Source: Pseudomonas mandelii
Lineage (GTDB): Bacteria; Pseudomonadota; Gammaproteobacteria; Pseudomonadales; Pseudomonadaceae
Assembly: GCF_024138395.1 (NCBI RefSeq)
Contig: NZ_JAMYDU010000017.1
Span: 44,674-108,673 of the forward strand
DNA: 64,000 bases
Direction of reading: 5' to 3'
The notes under the pieces are model-generated. The model had not been told where the DNA came from and did not search any database. It saw only the letters and a list, made by a program, of their open reading frames with translations. The translations under genes and the position numbers were made by a program. How positions within the stretch are numbered: the stretch's first letter is position 1; each line of letters starts with the position of its first letter. Shown here piece after piece: positions 11,114 to 18,564 of this stretch.

Positions 11114-11203
11114 GCTTTATGCAGATTAAATGCCCCGTACATCCCCCCCGCCGCATAGCCCGTCTACACTCGAAACATTCCCCCAAGCCATAACGAGACC
11201 GTT

Positions 11204-14200
11204 ATGCCCAGATGGCCGACCGTGCTTTTTTTGCTGTCGCTGATGACCTGGACCGCAACGGCTGGCGCGTTGACTCTTACCGACGAAGAACGTAGCTGGC
11301 TAACGGCTCACCCGGAATTGCGCCTGGGCGTGGACGCGTCCTGGCCGCCGTTTGAATTTCGCGATGAACATGGGCGCTATCAGGGCCTGGCGGCGGACTA
11401 CATCAACGTCATCCGTCAACGGCTGGCCATCAAACTCACGCCCATCGAGCCGGTCAGCTGGACTGAAGTCTTGCAGCAGGCCAAACAAGGCAAGCTAGAC
11501 ATCTTGCCGGGCATCATGTCGACTCCCGAGCGTCAGACGTATCTATCGTTCACCCGCCCCTATCTCGACTTTCCGATAGTCATTCTGGCTCACGTCGGAG
11601 GCGCCCAACCGCGCAAACTCGAAGACCTGTATGGGCTGAAGATCGCCGTGGTGGAAAACTATGCCCCCCATGAACTATTGCGCACCCACCATCCCGACCT
11701 GAATCTGGTGGCAATGCCTAACGTCAGCTCGGCGTTGCAGGCGCTCGCCACCGACGCCGTGGATGCCGTAGTGGGCGATCTCGCCTCCAGTGTCTGGAGC
11801 CTGCGCCAGCTCAAGCTCGACGGCCTCTACGTCAGCGGTGAAACACCTTATCGCTACCAATTGGCGATGGCCGTGCCCCCGAACAACAAGCTGCTGGTCA
11901 GCATCCTCGACAAAGTCCTGGCAGACATGACCCCGAGTGAAATCAGTTCCATCCAGGAACACTGGGTCGGTAACGTCCTGGACCATCGAACCTTCTGGCT
12001 CGACGTACTGATTTACGGCCTGCCAGGATTATTGTTTCTGATGATCGTGCTGGCAGTGGTTATCCGGATCAACCGCCGACTCAGTTCGGAAATTGCCCGC
12101 CGGGTCGCTCTGGAACAGGAGCTGCGCAGCAGCGAATACCATTACCGCGGGCTGGTGGAGAGTCTTTCGGCCATCGCCTGGGAAGCCCGTATCAGCGATT
12201 ACACCTACAGCTACGTGTCACCTCACGCTCAAGACCTCCTTGGCTACCCCCTGCCCCACTGGCTGATTCCAGGCTTCTGGCGCAACATCATCCACCCCGC
12301 GGATCTGACCCGGGCCCAAACCTTCTGCGACCGTGAAGTGGCGGCCGGACGCGATCACAGCGTCGATTACCGGGTCATCACCGCTGACGGCCGCTGCCTG
12401 TGGGTCCGCGATATCGTCAGCCTTATCGAGCACGCCCATGAACCGGTACTGCGCGGGCTGATGATCGACATCAGCGAAGCCAAGCGCACCGAAGAGGCGC
12501 TGCGCCTGTCGGAGCAGAAGTTCGCTTCAGTGTTCCAGCAATGCCCGGATATTCTGGTGATCGCGCGGCTTTCCGACGGTTGCCTGCTGGAAGTCAATGA
12601 AGCGTTCGAAGAACAGATCGGCCTCAAGGCCGAAGACGTCATAGGCCAGACCGCCACCGACCTGAACATCTGGGGCGTACCCGGCGTGGGGCCAGGTTTG
12701 TTGCAACGCTTGCAGGCCGGTAGCATCCGCAACCTGGAGATGCCTTTTCGCCGCAGCAATGGCCAGGTGTTTACCGGCCTGATTTCCGCCGAGCCTTTCG
12801 ATCTCGATACCACCCCGGCCCTGGTGGTCGTCGTGCGGGACATCAGTCAGCTAAAGGAAACCCAGCAACAACTGCAAACCTCGGAAGAGAAATTCGCCAA
12901 GGCCTTTCATGCCTCCCCCGACGGCTTGCTGCTGTCCCGGCAGAGCGACGGCTTGCTGTTGGAGGTTAACGAAGGCTTCAGCCGTATTACCGGTTTCAAC
13001 AGCGCGATGTCCGTGGATCGCTCGGCTCTGGACCTGGGGATCTGGGTCAATCTCAACGAGCGCAAACAGATGCTCGAACTGCTGCACCGAGACGGTTTCG
13101 TCCGCGACTTCAGTTGCCACATCCGCCGCAAAGACGGGCAGATCCGGCTCTGTGAGGTTTCAAGCCGGCCGCTGCCCATCGGCGATGAGAACTGCATGCT
13201 GACTATCGCCCGGGACATTACCGAGCGGCACCTGATGCAGGAGAAGCTGCAGCAGGCTGCTACGGTGTTCGAGAGCACCGCCGAGGGTGTATTGATCACC
13301 GACACCCAACAGCACATCAGCGCGGTCAATCGGGCGTTCACCGAAATTACCGGTTACAGCGAGAGCGAAGCCCTGGGCCACACTCCTCGCCTGCTCGCCT
13401 CGGGCCTGCATGACAGCGCATTTTATGCGGCGATGTGGCATCAATTGACCGCCGATGGTCATTGGCAAGGCGAGATTTCCAACCGGCGCAAGAATGGCGA
13501 GCTCTACCCGAGTTGGCTGACCATCAGCGCAGTGCGTAACCGGGACAAATTCATCACCCACTTTGTTGCGGTGTTCGCGGACATTTCCAGCCTCAAGCAC
13601 GCGCAAGCCAAACTCGACTACCAGGCGCACCACGACCCGCTGACCGGCCTGCCAAACCGCACGCTGTTCGAGAGTCGGCTGCTGACCGCACTGAACAACC
13701 AGCAGGAAAACGGTGGCCAGGGCGCCGTGCTGTTCCTCGACCTGGACCGTTTCAAACACATCAACGACAGTCTCGGCCACCCGGTCGGCGACCTGCTGCT
13801 CAAAGGCATCGCCGTGCGCCTCAAGGAGCAACTGCGCGATATCGATACCGTGGCGCGGCTCGGTGGCGACGAATTCATCATCCTGCTCCCCGGCCTGCAA
13901 CAGTCCAGCGATGCCGACAATATTGCCACCAAACTGCTTAATTGCTTCGCCGCCCCGTTCCAGGCCGGCGAGCACGAGTTTTTCATCAGCGCCAGCATCG
14001 GCACCAGTCTGTACCCCAAGGATGGCTGCGACGTCGCCACGCTGGTCAAAAACGCCGATGCCGCGATGTATCGCTCCAAGGCCAAAGGCCGTAACCGGGT
14101 TGAAAGCTACACTCGCGACCTCACCGCCCAAGCCAGCGAGCGCGTGGCGCTGGAACATGAACTGCGACGCGCCATCGAGCGCAATGAGCTGTTTTTGTAC

Positions 14201-14950
14201 TACCAGCCCAAAATCAGCCTGGACGATCATCGAGTGGTCGGTGCCGAAGCGCTGATTCGCTGGCGTCACCCAACCTTCGGCGATGTACCTCCCGAGCATT
14301 TCATTCCCCTGGCCGAAGAAAACGGCATGATCCTGCAAATCGGCGACTGGGTACTTGAGACCGCCTGCCGACAGATGTACGAGTGGAACCAGGTCTATGA
14401 GTGCCTGGGCCCACTCTCAGTCAACCTCGCAGGCGCGCAACTGCGCCAGCCGAACCTGCTTGGCCGGATCGAACAACTGCTCAAGGACAACCAACTCAAA
14501 CCCGGCTTCCTGCAACTGGAGATCACTGAAAACTTCATCATGAGCCAGGCTGAAGAAGCACTGGCGGTGCTGCATCAGCTCAAACGCTTGGGTGTTCAAC
14601 TGGCGATCGACGATTTCGGCACTGGCTATTCGTCCCTGAGCTACCTCAAACGCCTGCCGCTGGACATTCTCAAGATCGATCAATCCTTCGTCCGCGGCCT
14701 GCCGGACGACCCACACGATGCGGCGATTGTTCGCGCAATCATCGCCCTGGGCCGCAGCATGCAATTCACCGTCATCGCCGAAGGCGTCGAAACCCAGGCC
14801 CAGCAGCAATTCCTGGCTGCGGAGGGCTGTGAACAGATCCAGGGTTACATCGTCAGCCTGCCCTTGCCACCGGACGAATTCGCCGTGACGTTTCTTCGTA
14901 CAGCCTTATTGGATTTTTCGGATAGCACAGCCGAGAAACCATCGCTATAA
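11204..14950 (+). CDS. Hybrid sensor: periplasmic SBP_3 domain, 4 PAS, GGDEF, EAL
   Basis: A 1248-aa cyclic-di-GMP enzyme. A signal peptide (about residues 1-22) leads into a family-3 solute-binding (amino-acid-binding-like) domain at about 25-255, then a transmembrane helix at about 265-290 (YGLPGLLFLMIVLAVVIRI). Four PAS/PAC units follow at about 305-430, 435-555, 560-680 and 685-805. The GGDEF domain, with intact G-G-D-E-F near residue 885, precedes an EAL domain with A-E-A-L-I-R-W near 1012 and the downstream DDFGTGYSSLSYL loop. Both catalytic signatures are intact, so it could make and break c-di-GMP; which dominates cannot be read from sequence. The ligand is probably an amino acid or similar small molecule. 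It is a single-gene unit between rpoD and a tRNA. Confidence 0.93.
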   Translation: MPRWPTVLFLLSLMTWTATAGALTLTDEERSWLTAHPELRLGVDASWPPFEFRDEHGRYQGLAADYINVIRQRLAIKLTPIEPVSWTEVLQQAKQGKLDILPGIMSTPERQTYLSFTRPYLDFPIVILAHVGGAQPRKLEDLYGLKIAVVENYAPHELLRTHHPDLNLVAMPNVSSALQALATDAVDAVVGDLASSVWSLRQLKLDGLYVSGETPYRYQLAMAVPPNNKLLVSILDKVLADMTPSEISSIQEHWVGNVLDHRTFWLDVLIYGLPGLLFLMIVLAVVIRINRRLSSEIARRVALEQELRSSEYHYRGLVESLSAIAWEARISDYTYSYVSPHAQDLLGYPLPHWLIPGFWRNIIHPADLTRAQTFCDREVAAGRDHSVDYRVITADGRCLWVRDIVSLIEHAHEPVLRGLMIDISEAKRTEEALRLSEQKFASVFQQCPDILVIARLSDGCLLEVNEAFEEQIGLKAEDVIGQTATDLNIWGVPGVGPGLLQRLQAGSIRNLEMPFRRSNGQVFTGLISAEPFDLDTTPALVVVVRDISQLKETQQQLQTSEEKFAKAFHASPDGLLLSRQSDGLLLEVNEGFSRITGFNSAMSVDRSALDLGIWVNLNERKQMLELLHRDGFVRDFSCHIRRKDGQIRLCEVSSRPLPIGDENCMLTIARDITERHLMQEKLQQAATVFESTAEGVLITDTQQHISAVNRAFTEITGYSESEALGHTPRLLASGLHDSAFYAAMWHQLTADGHWQGEISNRRKNGELYPSWLTISAVRNRDKFITHFVAVFADISSLKHAQAKLDYQAHHDPLTGLPNRTLFESRLLTALNNQQENGGQGAVLFLDLDRFKHINDSLGHPVGDLLLKGIAVRLKEQLRDIDTVARLGGDEFIILLPGLQQSSDADNIATKLLNCFAAPFQAGEHEFFISASIGTSLYPKDGCDVATLVKNADAAMYRSKAKGRNRVESYTRDLTAQASERVALEHELRRAIERNELFLYYQPKISLDDHRVVGAEALIRWRHPTFGDVPPEHFIPLAEENGMILQIGDWVLETACRQMYEWNQVYECLGPLSVNLAGAQLRQPNLLGRIEQLLKDNQLKPGFLQLEITENFIMSQAEEALAVLHQLKRLGVQLAIDDFGTGYSSLSYLKRLPLDILKIDQSFVRGLPDDPHDAAIVRAIIALGRSMQFTVIAEGVETQAQQQFLAAEGCEQIQGYIVSLPLPPDEFAVTFLRTALLDFSDSTAEKPSL

Positions 14951-14951
14951 T
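14946..14951 (+). promoter_or_regulatory. -10 box for the tRNA-Ile2 gene
   Basis: A perfect TATAAT overlaps the stop codon of the GGDEF-EAL gene and ends 14 bases before the tRNA. The segment after it (CCGCGGCC) is a GC-rich discriminator of the kind linked to stringent control of tRNA promoters. The -35 is poor. Confidence 0.55.
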
Positions 14952-14965
14952 CCGCGGCCTACTGA

Positions 14966-15042
<77 letters not shown>

Positions 15043-15047
15043 TACTC

Positions 15048-15071
15048 AAAGCCGCGCACTGCGCGGCTTTT
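15048..15071 (+). terminator. Terminator after tRNA-Ile2
   Basis: A ten-base stem (AAAGCCGCGC / GCGCGGCTTT) with a three- to four-base loop and trailing Ts begins six bases after the tRNA CCA end. Confidence 0.85.
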
Positions 15072-15168
15072 GTGTTTCTGGGGTAGCAACCGCCGATACA
15101 GTCCTATGGACGCCGTCGCGATCCAGGACCGGTGACTCCCTTCGTTGCAACGGCTTGCGTGATCCGCC

Positions 15169-15379
15169 TTAGCTCGACTCGAGAACTCCCTTTTCAGCTG
15201 GTACAAGTTCGGGGAACTCAACCAGCAGTGCCTTGTTACCTCTGGCGATGTGTTCCATCACCATCATACTTACGGAGCAATTCTTCAATGCGGCCCAGCC
15301 GCTGCTCATTAAAACTAACTGACTGCTTGTCCAGCGATATAAAGCCATTTGCAACGAGCGCTTCATACCTCTCAGTCAT
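15169..15379 (-). pseudogene. Small ORF (47 aa) probably interrupted by a frameshift
   Basis: The ATG at 15379 opens a 47-codon frame ending at 15236. It begins M-T-E-R-Y-E-A-L-V-A-N-G-F and is rich in E, L, R and K, helical in character. A second frame continues from about 15260 to a stop at 15169 with protein-like sequence (NKALLVEFPELVPAEKG). A single-base shift near 15240-15260 would join them into a ~69-residue protein. The start overlaps the stop of the preceding mini-ORF in an ATGACTGA arrangement, suggesting translational coupling. I do not recognise the family. Confidence 0.4.
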
Positions 15380-15491
15380 TTTTATCAGCACTATTCTTTA
15401 ATTCCGCTTTTAATTTCTCTGTAAATACCCATAGCTCCCTCATATAAAATAAAGATCCCCATAGAACAACAAAGACGACAATCCAGTCAGA
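15372..15491 (-). CDS. Putative 39-aa membrane mini-ORF directly behind the PotF-like stop
   Basis: Immediately after the TGA of the binding-protein gene, and in the same frame, 39 sense codons continue before the next stop. They encode a clear transmembrane-like segment (WIVVFVVLWGSLFYM) and then a charged tail (KLKAELKNSADKND). No ATG precedes the hydrophobic part: the only ATG (15443) gives just 23 residues. It could start at the ATT at 15482, arise by stop-codon read-through that tails the binding protein with a membrane anchor, or be chance. Gene status is uncertain. Confidence 0.35.
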   Translation of the reverse strand, partial: SDWIVVFVVLWGSLFYMRELWVFTEKLKAELKNSADKND

Positions 15492-16595
15492 TCACGTATC
15501 ACTCTTCACTTTGGTCCAGACCCGGGTGCGGATTCGCTCCAATTTCAATGGTAGCGGCTCAAGTGGGATCAGTGTAGCAACAGTCTTTTTGTCTGGATAA
15601 ATCCAAGTATTGTCGCGCAGCTTCCGCTCAACAAATTCAGTGGCATCTTTATTAGCGTTAGGATAAAGAGTGTGATTTGAAGTCTTGGCAATAATTTCTG
15701 GTCGCAACATATAATTAATAAACGCCATGCCTTCCTTTGGATGGGGAGCATCTTTTAACAGAACCAGATTTTCCGACCAAACCAGCGCGCCTTCGCGAGG
15801 AAGGCTGTAGGCAATCTTGCGTCCAGTGTTGGCCTTCTCGTTGATGGCCTGCGCAGCAAGGGCACCATTAGCCCATCCCACAACTGCACAAATATTGCCA
15901 TCAGCCAGGTCAGAGTCGATTTTGGATGAGTCGAAATAGAGGACGTAGGGACGGATTTTTAACAGTAGGTCTTGAGCCTTCTGGTAATCATCCGGATTCT
16001 TACTGTTGCCAGGGAGCCCAAGGTAATGCAATGCAATCGAAATGATCTCACTTGGAGAGTCGAGCATTGCCACGCCACACGACTTGAGTTTGCTGATGTT
16101 TTCTTCTTTGAAGATCAAATCCCAGCTATTCACCGGAGCATCATTACCCAATGCCGCTTTGACTTTATCAACGTCATAACCAATGCCGGTGGTGCCCCAC
16201 AAATAGGGCACAGCGTAGCGGTTACCAGGATCATTGACTGCAAGCTGGGACAAGAGATCAGGATCGATGTGTGACAAATTACTCAGTTGATTACGATCCA
16301 ACGGCTGAAGTACTCCCGCCTGGATCAGGCTTGGCAGCACATTGGAGGTAGCCACCACCACGTCATACCCCGTGCGCCCAGCCATTACTTTACTCTGCAT
16401 GATTTCGGCACTGTCGAACGCATCCATATGAATTCGGGTGCCGGTCTCCTGCTCAAACTCCTCTGGGGTTTCCGGTGCGATAAGCCCGAACCAGTTATAC
16501 AGATACACCCCAGGCTCTACAGCCCCCACTGATGTGCTTATCCATAAACAGAGAAGCGAGGCTGCAAAAATGGTTCGCAAAGGTGATTTGCTCAT
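15492..16595 (-). CDS. Orphan polyamine-type (PotF/SpuD-like) periplasmic binding protein
   Basis: The 367-aa protein has a signal peptide (K-S-P-L-R-T-I-F, then a hydrophobic core ending S-V-G-A) and mature sequence starting with V-Y-L-Y-N-W, as PotF/SpuD proteins do. Typical family blocks follow (YDVVVATSNVLPSLIQAGVL, VPYLWGTTGIGYD, SLPREGALVWSENLVLLKDA). I start it at the ATG at 16595 because AAGGA lies eight bases upstream and the signal peptide begins there; a frame-internal start at 16634 would add 13 residues. No ABC permease or ATPase is nearby, so it is an orphan: a sensor, or a partner of a transporter elsewhere. Base composition is visibly more AT-rich than the neighbours. A LuxR-type gene is divergent. 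Confidence 0.88.
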   Translation of the reverse strand: MSKSPLRTIFAASLLCLWISTSVGAVEPGVYLYNWFGLIAPETPEEFEQETGTRIHMDAFDSAEIMQSKVMAGRTGYDVVVATSNVLPSLIQAGVLQPLDRNQLSNLSHIDPDLLSQLAVNDPGNRYAVPYLWGTTGIGYDVDKVKAALGNDAPVNSWDLIFKEENISKLKSCGVAMLDSPSEIISIALHYLGLPGNSKNPDDYQKAQDLLLKIRPYVLYFDSSKIDSDLADGNICAVVGWANGALAAQAINEKANTGRKIAYSLPREGALVWSENLVLLKDAPHPKEGMAFINYMLRPEIIAKTSNHTLYPNANKDATEFVERKLRDNTWIYPDKKTVATLIPLEPLPLKLERIRTRVWTKVKSDT

Positions 16596-16664
16596 ACAAC
16601 TATCCTTGTCATGACGACATGCCCTCATGGCCATCGTGAATCCTGATCGTGAATATACCCGGCA

Positions 16665-16696
16665 TTTACGAATAGTAAATACCTACAAATACTTAC
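16665..16696. promoter_or_regulatory. Candidate operator: inverted repeat plus tandem 10-bp repeat
   Basis: In the 139-bp gap between the divergent binding-protein and LuxR-type genes there is TTTAC-N5-GTAAA (16665-16679), overlapping two contiguous 10-mers, AAATACCTAC and AAATACTTAC (16677-16696). The helical-turn spacing suits a bound dimer or array, plausibly of the LuxR-type protein. Confidence 0.4.
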
Positions 16697-16734
16697 CTGC
16701 GACCTACGAATCCCTAACCCTAAAGGGGTAGAAA

Positions 16735-17085
16735 ATGCCACTCGACCTTCATAGCCTCGCTTGGCATCGACCGATTGGAAAGCTGATCACGCAGTTGAAC
16801 CGTCCAGAATTCTGGAGCTCACTTAGAAACAAGCCCCCCGAACCCACTCTATGGCCAGAAACAATCCTCCAATTTGGCACAAAAATAACAACGCGCGAAA
16901 AGGACGTTCTGAAATTGTTACTTAGCGGGTTCTCCAACAAAGAGATAGCTGGAAAACTTTCCCTGTCGGCAGAAACAATAAAAGTTCATCGCCGAAATAT
17001 TTACGCCAAATTAAACATCAAATCACAACCCGAATTATTTGCTCGATTTTTTATGCCAAAACAGGATATCACCCCTGCAAATTGA
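16735..17085 (+). CDS. Small LuxR/NarL-type HTH regulator without obvious sensor domain
   Basis: A 116-aa protein whose C-terminal ~65 residues are a clear LuxR_C helix-turn-helix: L-T/I-T-R-E-K-D-V-L-K-L-L, SGFSNKEIAGKLSLSAETIKVHRRNIYAKL. Only about 45 residues precede it, with no receiver or ligand domain. A TAG lies directly upstream in frame (TAG AAA ATG), so an N-terminal truncation is possible. AGGGG lies a few bases before the ATG. It is divergent from the PotF-like gene, which it probably regulates. AT-rich like its neighbours. Confidence 0.85.
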   Translation: MPLDLHSLAWHRPIGKLITQLNRPEFWSSLRNKPPEPTLWPETILQFGTKITTREKDVLKLLLSGFSNKEIAGKLSLSAETIKVHRRNIYAKLNIKSQPELFARFFMPKQDITPAN

Positions 17086-17086
17086 G

Positions 17087-17746
17087 TCAGCGCTTGGTAC
17101 TTTCAGGCCTAACACTCAACGATGGAATGGCCTGCACTGGTCGCAACCGCTCAAGCATTTCACCCGTCAACACGACCTCATAGGTATCCGCCGGCCTACC
17201 CCATTGCTCCACAATGACCATGCCGTCTACCAGCGTCGCGCCCAAGCCGGTAATCGTATCGGCCAACGCCTCTACGATTTGTTGAGTTCGCAACCACACA
17301 CGATCAGTAATCTCTTTAAGCTCGGCAGTTATGCGCTCGGACGACGCTGGATCCGTATCGGGGTAGGAGATGTTTCGCAGCAAGTGCCGTAATTCCCTTA
17401 TTTTTGCGTAATCCTGTTCCGCTCCAAGCTCTCCATTCAGGATGGCTGTCGCTTTCGATTTATCGACGAATTTCCTGGCCGAATGCTTTGCAGGCAAGGT
17501 CTGACTCATAGCGCCAGCAAAGAGGACGATCAGCCGACGTTCCAGATGTTCCTTCATTTCTTCTATCGAGGAGATTGAGCGCGTCAAGAGAATGGAAGCC
17601 CCGGCCTGATGCCTCAAGTCCATGGTGACTTTCAGGGTCACCTCACCCGTTTTAAAGCCCAAGGCTCGGGCGATTACGTAGTGCCCCATTTCATGATTGC
17701 CAATCTGCAGTGCATAGTCTCGCAGAGCCGCTGGCATGCTCTTCAT
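17087..17746 (-). CDS. Stand-alone M41 (FtsH-type) metallopeptidase domain protein
   Basis: A 219-aa protein with H18-E-M-G-H22, the zincin motif, near its N-terminus, followed by a G-E-V-T-L-K-V-T segment and E-R-R-L-I-V-L-F-A-G-A-M that correspond to the blocks after HEAGH in FtsH. G-A-E-Q-D112 matches the GAENDL motif that supplies FtsH's third zinc ligand. The AAA+ ATPase and both transmembrane helices of FtsH are absent, so this is the peptidase domain alone with about 80 extra C-terminal residues of unknown role. It is convergent with the LuxR-type gene (stops one base apart). Substrate and partner are unknown; assignment is from motif alignment by eye. Confidence 0.7.
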   Translation of the reverse strand: MKSMPAALRDYALQIGNHEMGHYVIARALGFKTGEVTLKVTMDLRHQAGASILLTRSISSIEEMKEHLERRLIVLFAGAMSQTLPAKHSARKFVDKSKATAILNGELGAEQDYAKIRELRHLLRNISYPDTDPASSERITAELKEITDRVWLRTQQIVEALADTITGLGATLVDGMVIVEQWGRPADTYEVVLTGEMLERLRPVQAIPSLSVRPESTKR

Positions 17747-17872
17747 TTCGATTCCCTCGCGTCACTGCCCTTGGTTGCGCATTCGACTACGAGTGATCGC
17801 TTGTGTCCATCCTATTGACGTGGAGTGCCTGTAACATCCCTATCCATTGATTTGTACTGCTGGAGACGACCT

Positions 17873-18334
17873 TTGCCTGACACCCGCCCGCCCGTTCTTG
17901 ATGAAATCGACCGCCAGTTGATCGCGGCCCTGCAGATCAATGCCCGCGAAAGCGTGGCCATGCTCGCCCGGCAACTGGGTATCGCCCGCACCACGGTGAC
18001 GTCGCGTCTGGCACGGCTGGAAAAGGCCAAGGTGATCACCGGTTACGGTGTTCGCCTGGGGCAGCGCGTGGTGGATGGCGGATTGCAGGCGTATGTCGGG
18101 ATTACTGTGCAACCACGGTCCGGCAAGGAAGTGCTGCGTCGTCTTAGCGCCATGGCGCAGGTGCAGCAGCTGTGCGCGGTGAGTGGCGAATTTGATTATG
18201 TAGCGTGGTTGCGCACCGACTCGCCGGAGCAACTGGATCAGTTGCTGGATCAGATTGGCAGTGTGGATGGGGTGGAGAAGACGACGACTTCGATCATCTT
18301 GAGCAGCAAGATTGATCGGGGGCAGCCGGTTTGA
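17873..18334 (+). CDS. Lrp/AsnC-family regulator of the davBA locus
   Basis: The 153-aa protein has an N-terminal winged HTH (L-D-E-I-D-R-Q-L-I-A-A-L, ARQLGIARTTVTSRLARLEKA, VITGYGV) and a C-terminal RAM/AsnC ligand-binding domain. I choose the TTG at 17873, which follows GGAG by seven bases; an upstream GTG (17825) would add 16 unconserved residues. It lies next to, and is co-directional with, davB; in P. putida the equivalent position beside davBA also carries an Lrp-type gene. It probably senses lysine or a breakdown product, which is inference. Confidence 0.88.
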   Translation: MPDTRPPVLDEIDRQLIAALQINARESVAMLARQLGIARTTVTSRLARLEKAKVITGYGVRLGQRVVDGGLQAYVGITVQPRSGKEVLRRLSAMAQVQQLCAVSGEFDYVAWLRTDSPEQLDQLLDQIGSVDGVEKTTTSIILSSKIDRGQPV

Positions 18335-18372
18335 GTTTTAGCCAAAAGGTCTTGGGTTGTATGGTCGGGCCT

Positions 18373-18400
18373 CTTCGCGGGCAAGCCTCGCTCCTACAGG
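18373..18400. repeat. Single REP unit
   Basis: One 28-base copy of the CTTCGCGGGCAAGCCTCGCT-type unit, without an inverted partner, between the Lrp gene and davB. Confidence 0.85.
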
Positions 18401-18426
18401 TTAATTTCGTCGTAACGCCGTGTTAA

Positions 18427-18463
18427 GTCGTCATAATGTATTAGTACAAATCAAAATGACGAC
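18427..18463. promoter_or_regulatory. Inverted repeat upstream of davB, likely regulator site
   Basis: GTCGTCAT and ATGACGAC form perfect 8-bp arms 21 bases apart (centre to centre about 29 bp, near three helical turns), roughly 100 bp before davB. The span and AT-rich centre suit an Lrp-family octamer; the adjacent Lrp gene is the natural candidate. Confidence 0.5.
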
Positions 18464-18564
18464 ACATTGCGTCTTATTAACGTGTTCTACGCTCTCTAGA
18501 ATGGCTGCCATCTTTTCCTATACTCAGACGCGCACTCTGCGTCAGGTCGCCAGCAAGGTCAGCC

